From positions 566,571 through 571,579 of the forward strand of contig CP070819.1 of NCBI GenBank assembly GCA_020344295.1: DNA of 5,009 nt, read 5' to 3'. The notes beneath the pieces are model-generated. The model was not told where the DNA came from, searched no databases, and saw only the letters and a program-made list of their open reading frames with translations. Source of the stretch: Dehalococcoidia bacterium (lineage in GTDB: Bacteria; Chloroflexota; Dehalococcoidia; SZUA-161). Positions 1 through 4,958 of this stretch are shown in pieces (the first letter of the stretch is position 1; each line of letters opens with the position of its first letter). The position numbers were made by a program, and so were the translations under genes.

Positions 1-362
1 GCACCGTTGAGGAAATAGCCTATCGCCTCAATCTCAGTGACAGTTGCCCTGAGGGAGTAATCCTGCTTTGCCTGGATGGCTGGCCTATAGGCTACTGCTG
101 GACAACTATAGCGGTGAAGGAAAGCATAGCGGCGGGCCCGAAGGTGGGACGCATCTACATGATCGGCGTTGTCCCTGAACACCGCGGGCAGGGCCTGGGA
201 GGGCTAGTGCTCATGGCAGGTTTGTCTTACCTTCAAGGCAGAGGAATCGAAATCGTTGAACTTACGGTGGACAGCGAAAACAGGGAGGCTCTCGCTCTTT
301 ATAAATCCGTTGGCTTCAGGAAGCGCTCGTCCACCATCTGGTACGAGAAGCCTCTGGATTAG
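1..362 (+). CDS. GNAT-family N-acetyltransferase, MshD-like C-terminal domain (5' partial)
   Basis: The frame is open from the left edge (first full codon at 3), giving 119 codons before the TAG at 360-362. A GTG at 114 could be read as a start, but the frame before it already encodes GNAT-like beta strands (around ILLCLDGWPIGYCW), so the gene begins outside the window. The acetyl-CoA pyrophosphate-binding loop is seen as VPEHRGQGLG, with RGQGLG encoded at 183-200, followed by a helix and then VDSENREALALYKSVGF, the usual GNAT motif B with its Asn and Tyr. The order IYMIGV, RGQGLG, LxVDSxN, LYKSVGF resembles the C-terminal half of mycothiol synthase MshD, which acetylates Cys-GlcN-inositol. 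That resemblance is from memory, and related GNATs of other function (for example RimI-like) share much of it. The stop codon overlaps the stop of the convergent glycosyltransferase gene. The GNAT fold is near certain; the substrate is unknown. Confidence 0.9.
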   Translation, partial: TVEEIAYRLNLSDSCPEGVILLCLDGWPIGYCWTTIAVKESIAAGPKVGRIYMIGVVPEHRGQGLGGLVLMAGLSYLQGRGIEIVELTVDSENREALALYKSVGFRKRSSTIWYEKPLD

Positions 363-1591
363 TTTGTCTCCTTGGCGGATTCGCCCAGAAGGGCCTTATA
401 CTCCCCAATCATCTTCGCGGCTATGTTGGACCAGCTGAAGCCGGTTACGGACGAGCGAATCACCTCAGCGGATTCCCCGGGATCGGTTTGACCGGAAATA
501 AGCATTGCTATGCTTTCTGCGAATAGAGCTGGTGCATTGTTGTTGATTAAATATCCGTTTTTACCTGGCAGAACGACACTCTCCATGCCCCCAACCCTGG
601 TTGCCACTACAGGTGTGCCGCATGCCAGTGATTCCAGTGCAACCAGGCCGAAGCTCTCATAGTATGAGGGCACAACACATACGTCGGCTGCGCTGTAATA
701 GAAGGGCAGGTCTTCCTGTCTGACAGTGCCGATAAAGACCACACTATCTTGAATATTAAGATCACGTGATAGATTCCGCAGTCTCTCCAACTCGGGCTCA
801 CACTCATCGTTGCCACCAATGACCACCAGTTTGAACTCACGATCCCTGTTCAGGCTGGGCATAGCCATAAACAGCTGGTCTATCCCCTTCAGTGGTTCAA
901 CCCGGCCTACAAACAGGGCGATATTGTAGCCATTGAAGCCCAGATGTCGGCGTGCGGTTTCTCGGTCCATACTCTGGAAGAGGCTCAGATTCACGCCGCA
1001 GGGAATCACACTGACTTTTTCCTGCGGAGCGCTGTAATAGTGGATCAGGTCAGCCTTCTCTTTCTGAGTAGCGGCGATAATCTTGTGACAGTCACTGACT
1101 AGCTCCCTCTCGCTTACAACGCGTAGTTCCGGTTCATCTTCCCCTATGCCGATGACGTTTTTAACCGCTCCCAGCGTGTGGAACATGGTGATATGGGGCA
1201 CGTGCCACCATGTCTGCAGTTGCCTCCCCACCCAAGCCGACAGCCAATAGTGGCTGTGGATTAAATCGTATTGCAGGGCATTGCTCTTCCTGAAATTCTC
1301 TACAGAACAGGCCATGTCCGCTAGATGAGTGTAGAGCACCAGCTTGTGAATGTGCTCAACATCTCCAACGCGAAGATGAATAACCCGGGTATTATTCCCC
1401 AGTTCGACGATCTGGTCGTCATCGGGATCGTGAGCGCGAGTGTAGATATCGACCGAATGCCCTATCCTCCCCAGTTCATGCGCCAGCTCCCTGATGTATA
1501 CGCTCATGCCGCCAGTGTCCTTGCTGCCGAGCGTACCTATGGGGCAGCTATGTACACTGAGCATGGCTATTCTCAGTTGATCTGGTGTCAT
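359..1591 (-). CDS. GT4-family glycosyltransferase, MshA-like
   Basis: A 410-residue GT-B retaining glycosyltransferase, full length for the family and predicted cytosolic. The N-terminal Rossmann half starts at about residue 7 (RIAMLSVHSCP) and holds the glycine loop DTGGMSVY (25-32), HSHYWLS (112-118) and FHTLGAVKN (137-145). The C-terminal half has the nucleotide-sugar site: FVGRVEPLKG (227-236, Arg230 and Lys235), then PSYYESFGLVALE (308-320), giving the EX7E pair Glu312/Glu320, then GTPVVAT (325-331). The overall pattern matches MshA (UDP-GlcNAc: inositol-3-phosphate GlcNAc transferase) better than generic GT4 enzymes. Lys83, Tyr115, Thr139 and Arg157 fall at spacings close to the inositol-phosphate contacts I recall for Corynebacterium MshA. 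The ATG at 1591 is supported by GGAGGA at 1602-1607, with a rather long 10-nt spacer. It lies 51 bp after the acyltransferase stop, so the two are probably one operon. Other possibilities are sucrose-phosphate-synthase-like or envelope-glycan enzymes. The fold is certain; the acceptor is inferred. Confidence 0.93.
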   Translation of the reverse strand: MTPDQLRIAMLSVHSCPIGTLGSKDTGGMSVYIRELAHELGRIGHSVDIYTRAHDPDDDQIVELGNNTRVIHLRVGDVEHIHKLVLYTHLADMACSVENFRKSNALQYDLIHSHYWLSAWVGRQLQTWWHVPHITMFHTLGAVKNVIGIGEDEPELRVVSERELVSDCHKIIAATQKEKADLIHYYSAPQEKVSVIPCGVNLSLFQSMDRETARRHLGFNGYNIALFVGRVEPLKGIDQLFMAMPSLNRDREFKLVVIGGNDECEPELERLRNLSRDLNIQDSVVFIGTVRQEDLPFYYSAADVCVVPSYYESFGLVALESLACGTPVVATRVGGMESVVLPGKNGYLINNNAPALFAESIAMLISGQTDPGESAEVIRSSVTGFSWSNIAAKMIGEYKALLGESAKETN

Positions 1592-1642
1592 TGGGAATCT
1601 GTCCTCCGTTGGTTCCTGTCTAACTATGTGATTGAAAATGGC

Positions 1643-2623
1643 CTATTTCAGCGCTATCCGACAGCTATGGATAGGTATTTCCCTGCCGCCCAGACGGTAC
1701 TTATATTCTTCGGCCCCTTTCAGGAAGTCGTATCGCTTCCTTCCCCTCTCTATGCTGTCCTTAATGGAAAACACCTTAGAGAGTAACCCCACGCTCAAGT
1801 AACCGTGAGGTGGATCGTAACCGCTGTTGTAAAGGTAGATACTATCATTGTAGTCGAAGGACATTATAGAGGCAACTGGTAGTGTATGGATGCTTAACAC
1901 GCCCATTCTCAGGAGTCCGGCCTCTGCCATCGTCTCCGCGATTGAATTAAAGAAGGACTCCATCCGCTCGGTCATGAACGCTGCCTTGTCGGATCTGCTG
2001 TCGCGTAGCAACCTGAGGAACAGGTCCATGGTATCCATGATACTGTCCGGGTTCTCGAATATTCTATACTCTATGTCGCCGGCTTCGTACAATCTCCGGA
2101 GTTTTCGGCCGACCTCCCGCCGTTGCTTTGGGGACAGTGTATCGAGGTATCCCTCCCAGGTGGGAGGAAGCTCCAGGTCAAGGGAGACATCTTCGAGGCT
2201 ACAGGATGTGGTGTATCCTTGAGTCTTCGCTATATCGATCAGGTGTGTGAGCGCCGCCGAATCGGATCGCAGTGCCTCAAGATATAGCTCGCTTACCTCT
2301 GTCTGCTTCAGGTAATCCAGAATGACCGTGAAAAAGGCCCCTTCCCTGCCCGGCTCGACAACGAAATCCATGTAATCACAGACGTTTGCGCTGCCGATGA
2401 AGCTGGCCCTGCCATCATTTATCATTAGGGGGGCGATTCCAATGATTCTTTCATCCTCTGTAACACCGCACAGGTGTTCTTCAGCCCCGGCGCCAAATAC
2501 CCGCCACCAGGCTTCCAGCCAGTATGGCAGGACAAAGACGGAGCGCCACTCAAGGCGGTGGCCCGGGTCCTTCCAGGAAGAGGCCAGGTCTTCGAAACTC
2601 TGTCTGACTAGCCTGTAGCTCAT
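1643..2623 (-). CDS. CelD/BioF2-like GNAT acyltransferase (FemAB-related)
   Basis: A 326-residue protein read from the ATG at 2621-2623. That start is preferred because AGGAA (2629-2633) lies 5 nt upstream and the recognisable domain begins here. An in-frame GTG at 2708-2710 would add 29 poorly structured residues. The sequence has the layout of the acetyltransferase family called CelD/BcsL or GNAT_acyltr (Pfam Acetyltransf_6): an N-terminal half with FVLPYWLEAWWRVFG (30-44), a basic helix after LSPKQRREVGRKLRRL (163-178), then the C-terminal core with VASIMSFDYNDSIYLYNSGYDP (250-271), the glycine-containing helix (274-296) and YDFLKGAEEYKYRLG (298-312). Such proteins transfer acyl or aminoacyl groups to amines in exopolysaccharide, peptidoglycan-like or small-molecule pathways. 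No signal peptide or membrane helix is seen. It is the first gene of a likely operon with the MshA-like glycosyltransferase, so its substrate may be that sugar product. The family call is firm; the substrate is unknown. Confidence 0.85.
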   Translation of the reverse strand: MSYRLVRQSFEDLASSWKDPGHRLEWRSVFVLPYWLEAWWRVFGAGAEEHLCGVTEDERIIGIAPLMINDGRASFIGSANVCDYMDFVVEPGREGAFFTVILDYLKQTEVSELYLEALRSDSAALTHLIDIAKTQGYTTSCSLEDVSLDLELPPTWEGYLDTLSPKQRREVGRKLRRLYEAGDIEYRIFENPDSIMDTMDLFLRLLRDSRSDKAAFMTERMESFFNSIAETMAEAGLLRMGVLSIHTLPVASIMSFDYNDSIYLYNSGYDPPHGYLSVGLLSKVFSIKDSIERGRKRYDFLKGAEEYKYRLGGREIPIHSCRIALK

Positions 2624-2628
2624 ACTCG

Positions 2629-2633
2629 TTCCT
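2629..2633 (-). promoter_or_regulatory. Shine-Dalgarno that decides the acyltransferase start
   Basis: On the minus strand AGGAA is followed by the 5-nt spacer CGAGT and then ATG at 2623. This favours the internal ATG over the upstream GTG at 2710, where the nearest purine-rich stretch (GAAGGG) is about 7 nt away but no family sequence follows. Confidence 0.6.
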
Positions 2634-2774
2634 GTCAGTGTATCACCTTGATTCGAACGATTCAATTTAAATGCGATTCTGGGTATTGACTGACTTGATT
2701 TCTTTCCCACCTAGCCGCCCTTCGGGACTTCGCCCATTTATCAATTGGATGTTGCGGGGGCGCAAGCTTCAGAA

Positions 2775-2803
2775 ATAATACTAGGGTGTGTGGGCAGAGT
2801 AAA
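2775..2803 (-). promoter_or_regulatory. Candidate sigma70 promoter for the acyltransferase-glycosyltransferase operon
   Basis: Read on the minus strand, TTTACT (2798-2803, 4 of 6 to the -35 consensus) lies 17 bp from TATTAT (2775-2780, 5 of 6). The expected start near 2768 gives a leader of about 145 nt to the ATG at 2623. The hairpin TTGCG-N4-CGCAA at 2752-2765 would be at the very 5' end of that transcript. Found by eye only. Confidence 0.4.
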
Positions 2804-2850
2804 CGCCGTTCACTAGCCTCTGTAATATTATTGCCAATGGTCACGGGCTC

Positions 2851-2879
2851 TTGGATGGTGCAGGCGGAAAGGATATAAT
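2851..2879 (+). promoter_or_regulatory. Candidate sigma70 promoter for the membrane-protein gene
   Basis: TTGGAT (2851-2856, only 3 of 6) is followed after exactly 17 bp by a perfect TATAAT (2874-2879). The expected start near 2886 leaves a leader of about 125 nt before the GTG at 3010. A small inverted repeat, ATTCC-N4-GGAAT (2878-2891), overlaps the end of the -10 box and the start point and could be an operator. Confidence 0.45.
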
Positions 2880-3009
2880 TCCTGTGGGAATCAACCGGAT
2901 ATGACTCTAATGAGAACAGGCTATAGTCACAGATAATATGGGGAATGTGTACGTCACGGGCGGGGGCGAACGTGGCCACAATTAATTATGTGTCCGGAGA
3001 AGGGGTGCC

Positions 3010-3732
3010 GTGAGCTGGCTGGACGGGGGGATGCTGTCGCCCATCAACGAGGGAGGAGTCAGGTTTCGGAAAGGGTTGTTCCTCGGTGTATTGGGGCTAG
3101 TATTTCTTCTGATATATGTAATCGATCTTGCTTTTAATGACTTGCAGATAGATGTAGCTAAAGCCGTTCTGCCCTTTCTAGTCCTGAGCGCAGTAGACAT
3201 ACTTTTGATAACTGAAGATCCACTGCAGCATTCCAGATCGGATGATAACCGCTATATTTTGTTCTTTCAGGCCCAGTTCCCTCGAATATATATTCAGAAG
3301 AGATACGGTCTGCCGGCCCCCGAGGCAAGACGGAGATGGCTCAGTGTCCTCCGGCAGTGGAAGGACGAGGATCACCCGAACCACCATTATTTCGTCACTT
3401 TATTGAGAGCCAGATATGAGTGCCGCACGGTCTTCTATCTTCAGCGGACGCTGATCTGGCTCTCACTGCTGTCGTTCGTGGCGCTGGTTGTACTTGCTAT
3501 TCTGTCATGGGGAGGCGTCGACTTGCCGCTTTACTATTCCTTTGAGAACGGCGGCCTCCTAGTAATCAGGATTATTTTTCCGTTCATTCTTTTGGGCGCG
3601 TATATATATCTGCGTGTATCCCACTTGCCGGACTGGGAAAGCCCCTCGGGGGTATGGCTGAAATGGAAGGTGATAAACGACCTCCTCAAGGCCTGGTGGG
3701 ACGAGAACGAAGGTACCGCTGCCGGGAAGTAA
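3010..3732 (+). CDS. Four-helix membrane protein of unknown function
   Basis: I do not recognise this 240-residue protein as a named family. Four hydrophobic segments are visible: about residues 22-42 (GLFLGVLGLVFLLIYVIDLA), 49-67 (ending LSAVDILLI), 147-168 and 182-202. They form two hairpins around a hydrophilic stretch of about 79 residues (68-146). That stretch and both ends are rich in Arg and Lys (for example EARRRW at 105-110, LLRARYECR at 131-139), while the two connecting loops are short, so the positive-inside rule puts the N terminus, the central domain and the C terminus in the cytoplasm. No cleavable signal peptide, catalytic motif or nucleotide-binding loop stands out. The GTG start at 3010 is supported by the purine run GGAGAAGGGG at 2996-3005, 4 nt upstream; an in-frame ATG at 3031 is possible. 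It is apparently monocistronic with its own promoter. The ORF is probably real because of its length, the regular membrane pattern and the ribosome-binding site. Confidence 0.8.
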   Translation: MSWLDGGMLSPINEGGVRFRKGLFLGVLGLVFLLIYVIDLAFNDLQIDVAKAVLPFLVLSAVDILLITEDPLQHSRSDDNRYILFFQAQFPRIYIQKRYGLPAPEARRRWLSVLRQWKDEDHPNHHYFVTLLRARYECRTVFYLQRTLIWLSLLSFVALVVLAILSWGGVDLPLYYSFENGGLLVIRIIFPFILLGAYIYLRVSHLPDWESPSGVWLKWKVINDLLKAWWDENEGTAAGK

Positions 3733-4021
3733 GCGGGTCGCAGCATGTGACAAGGAACGCTGCTTGAACTTTTGCTCTTGATCTGAAGCTGTGCGGCTCC
3801 TGCGAGCCTGGGTTCTTCTCGGTTGTAGTTTGTGTAGGCTAGAATAGGCGAAGGTTTGACCCTGGCGTTTTTAACTTTTTACGTGTTGATAAATCACCTT
3901 AATAGTGAACGCGCTAAAAGGAGTATCCTCGCTGCAAATTCAATAATCATGGTGGAAAAGTGGGTATTTAAGAAGACTTGTTTAGGGGGCAGTAAGCAAA
4001 GGAGAGCTACACAGCAACCGC
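3733..4021. other. Convergent intergenic region without a clear gene (289 bp)
   Basis: This lies between the 3' ends of the membrane-protein gene and the transglutaminase-like gene. The best hairpin is GGCTC-CTGC-GAGCC at 3795-3808, but only a mixed, interrupted T-rich stretch follows, so it is a poor intrinsic terminator. T-runs near 3865-3880 have no strong stem in front. A plus-strand frame from TTG 3856 to 4065 runs into the transglutaminase gene on the opposite strand, has no recognised domain and is not called. I see no repeat, RNA gene or mobile-element end. Confidence 0.55.
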
Positions 4022-4681
4022 TTATTCGGCCTGGTGTCTCTTTACATGATTCACAAATTCATTAAATTCCCGGCCCATTTGAGCTATCCATTCCTGCCGA
4101 TAGCTCATTATCCAATCAAATGGGAAATCCTCGAAGGTTCCGTGGTCTTTAACGTACTCGATGTGAGGCTTACCCTCAATATTGAATGCAGAATCTCGGG
4201 CGTCGTGCACGCCGTCGAACTCTACGGGTACAAACCCTCCCTTCCGACAAGTCTCCAGGTCATAGGAACAACAGGCGTGTACCCATTTGCCATTGATAAA
4301 CATCTCAACATAGCCGTGCTGCACAATCAGGTTGCCGCCGCCAATCATAGCTCGGAACTTTGGCGATAGAAGATGGTCACGGATATCAACAAATCCCAAA
4401 CGTGCAGGAATCCCAGTGGCCCGGCAGAGCGCGGCAAGAAGCACAGCCTTATGTTCACAATGTCCGTCGCCCCGCTCCAGAGTCAAACTTGCTTTGTAAT
4501 GTTCTAAAAGATAACAATAAGGTGAATATGGATTATGCTTAATTTCATCTCTAACAGAATAGAAGAGGGTCCTAGCTTTCTCGTGTTCTGTTTTCAATCC
4601 TCTGGTTAGCTCACGAGCTTTTTGTTTGACAGACTCGGTATCACAATCAATAGTAGGCGTACATTTCAAATATATTTCCAT
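4022..4681 (-). CDS. Transglutaminase-like superfamily protein (papain-like fold)
   Basis: A 219-residue, probably cytosolic protein with a bacterial transglutaminase-like core. The nucleophile motif is GDGHCEHKAVLLAALCRATG followed by IPARLGFVD (about residues 71-99), with Cys75 at the head of the helix. The histidine strand is QHGYVEMFINGKWVHA (121-136, His122), and Asp141 in CSYDLETC completes a plausible triad. The spacing Trp133 to Asp141 is longer than the common W-x3-D, but it fits a subfamily I recall with GKWVKATP followed by F-N/D-x-ELC and a later EFDGxHD, which appears here at 154-160. That subfamily's C-terminal YVKDHGTFEDFPFD (176-189) is also present. Family members may be proteases, amidases or transferases; the substrate is unknown. 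It has eight cysteines, a high count. The ATG at 4679-4681 has GAGGA (4688-4692) with a 6-nt spacer. It is divergent from the MoxR-like gene. Confidence 0.9.
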   Translation of the reverse strand: MEIYLKCTPTIDCDTESVKQKARELTRGLKTEHEKARTLFYSVRDEIKHNPYSPYCYLLEHYKASLTLERGDGHCEHKAVLLAALCRATGIPARLGFVDIRDHLLSPKFRAMIGGGNLIVQHGYVEMFINGKWVHACCSYDLETCRKGGFVPVEFDGVHDARDSAFNIEGKPHIEYVKDHGTFEDFPFDWIMSYRQEWIAQMGREFNEFVNHVKRHQAE

Positions 4682-4721
4682 AATTTATCCTCAATTTTAT
4701 AGACGGGTTTAATTTCGGGAT

Positions 4722-4734
4722 TGCCAATTTGGCA
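4722..4734. repeat. 13-bp perfect palindrome TGCCAA-T-TTGGCA
   Basis: Two perfect 6-bp arms flank a single T. It lies 40-50 bp upstream of the transglutaminase start, within the leader predicted from the promoter at 4821-4849 and downstream of that promoter. The compact dyad looks like a helix-turn-helix dimer site, and the placement would suit a roadblock-type operator. No specific regulator can be named. Confidence 0.5.
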
Positions 4735-4737
4735 CAC

Positions 4738-4755
4738 AATAAGTCCGTGCTTATT
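4738..4755. repeat. Inverted repeat AATAAG-N6-CTTATT
   Basis: The 6-bp arms at 4738-4743 and 4750-4755 are perfect, separated by TCCGTG. The CTTAT arm recurs at 4781-4785 and the ATAAG arm at 4796-4800, so the same half-site is used twice across 60 bp around the plus-strand promoter at 4760-4788. Confidence 0.4.
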
Positions 4756-4788
4756 ATGATTGTCACGCTTCACTCTTGTGCTTATAAT
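4747..4788. repeat. Direct repeat GTGCTTATWAT, 31-bp period
   Basis: GTGCTTATTAT (4747-4757) and GTGCTTATAAT (4778-4788) differ at one base and start 31 bp apart, close to three helical turns, so a protein bound at both would lie on the same DNA face. The right copy contains the -10 box of the promoter at 4760-4788, and the left copy lies just upstream of its -35 box. Confidence 0.45.
4760..4788 (+). promoter_or_regulatory. Candidate sigma70 promoter, distal, for the MoxR-like gene
   Basis: TTGTCA (4760-4765, 5 of 6) and a perfect TATAAT (4783-4788) are separated by 17 bp, making this the best promoter match in the window. The expected start is near 4795, giving a leader of about 164 nt to the GTG at 4959. 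The -10 box lies inside the inverted repeat CTTATAA-N6-TTATAAG. Confidence 0.6.
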
Positions 4789-4800
4789 AAATTTTATAAG
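4781..4800. repeat. Inverted repeat CTTATAA-N6-TTATAAG over the -10 box and start point
   Basis: Perfect 7-bp arms at 4781-4787 and 4794-4800 flank a 6-bp spacer. The repeat covers the TATAAT and the predicted start of the distal plus-strand promoter, the position expected of a repressor site. The sequence is A+T-rich, so chance is a real alternative. Confidence 0.45.
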
Positions 4801-4820
4801 ATGTTCGTGGAAATGGATGT

Positions 4821-4849
4821 CATATATCACGAAATGCTGAATTTGTCAA
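4821..4849 (-). promoter_or_regulatory. Candidate sigma70 promoter for the transglutaminase-like gene
   Basis: On the minus strand a perfect TTGACA (4844-4849) precedes TATATG (4821-4826, 4 of 6) with 17 bp between. The start would be near 4814, giving a leader of about 133 nt. It lies between the two plus-strand promoters, so its transcript would run through the distal plus-strand promoter from the opposite side. Confidence 0.4.
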
Positions 4850-4872
4850 ATTTATCTCGAGCCTGAGTTAGG

Positions 4873-4901
4873 TTGATTCAAGTGCGCAGTATCTGTATAA
4901 T
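4873..4901 (+). promoter_or_regulatory. Candidate sigma70 promoter, proximal, for the MoxR-like gene
   Basis: TTGATT (4873-4878, 4 of 6) and a perfect TATAAT (4896-4901) are 17 bp apart. The expected start near 4908 leaves a leader of about 50 nt before the GTG at 4959. The -10 box overlaps the inverted repeat at 4895-4911. Confidence 0.6.
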
Positions 4902-4911
4902 TTACTTATAC
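4895..4911. repeat. Inverted repeat GTATAA-N5-TTATAC over the -10 box and start point
   Basis: Perfect 6-bp arms at 4895-4900 and 4906-4911 flank TTTAC. The placement relative to TATAAT is nearly the same as for the repeat at 4781-4800, with a shared core TATAA-N5/6-TTATA. Confidence 0.45.
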
Positions 4912-4943
4912 GACTAAATTTACGCAGGATGACGTTATCTCAC

Positions 4944-4950
4944 GGAGGAA
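4944..4950 (+). promoter_or_regulatory. Strong Shine-Dalgarno GGAGGAA setting the start of the right-edge gene
   Basis: GGAGGAA is followed by an 8-nt spacer and GTG at 4959-4961, a near-ideal ribosome-binding site. It is the main reason for calling a gene in the short remaining sequence. Confidence 0.7.
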
Positions 4951-4958
4951 CTGGACCA

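Larger units (their letters stand above)
2624..3009. other. Divergent intergenic region (386 bp)
   Basis: This region separates the minus-strand acyltransferase/glycosyltransferase operon from the plus-strand membrane-protein gene. It holds one candidate promoter in each direction and two short hairpins: TTGCG-N4-CGCAA at 2752-2765 and ATTCC-N4-GGAAT at 2878-2891. Each hairpin sits at or very near the start point predicted for the promoter beside it. A minus-strand open frame (2662-2979, GTG start) has no Shine-Dalgarno sequence and no recognisable motif, so it is not called. No RNA gene or riboswitch fold was recognised. Confidence 0.6.

Noticed and set aside
114..362. GNAT gene starting at the GTG at 114 as a complete 82-residue protein
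   Set aside because: The same frame is open to the left edge and encodes expected GNAT strands before 114, so the gene is a 5'-truncated longer one.
1325..1786. 153-codon plus-strand open frame opposite the glycosyltransferase and acyltransferase genes
   Set aside because: It is antisense to two clear family members and encodes no recognisable domain.
2624..2710. N-terminal extension of the acyltransferase from the GTG at 2710
   Set aside because: The 29 extra residues look unstructured and precede the recognisable domain, while the ATG at 2623 has its own well-spaced AGGAA.
2662..2979. 105-codon minus-strand open frame across the divergent region
   Set aside because: It has a GTG start without a Shine-Dalgarno sequence, overlaps the promoter candidates and shows no protein motif.
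3010..3732. Assignment of the four-helix protein as a SMODS-associated (CBASS-type) membrane effector
   Set aside because: Only the number of helices is suggestive; no nucleotidyltransferase, SAVED or SLOG gene is present and no family motif could be matched.
3795..3808. GGCTC-CTGC-GAGCC hairpin as terminator of the membrane-protein gene
   Set aside because: The stem is only 5 bp and is followed by a mixed stretch rather than a T-run, more than 60 bp after the stop; too weak to call.
3856..4065. 69-codon plus-strand open frame with a hydrophobic start
   Set aside because: TTG start, no ribosome-binding site, no family match, and it runs into the transglutaminase gene on the other strand.
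4034..4369. 111-codon plus-strand open frame opposite the transglutaminase-like gene
   Set aside because: It is a shadow of a strongly supported gene and has no motif of its own.
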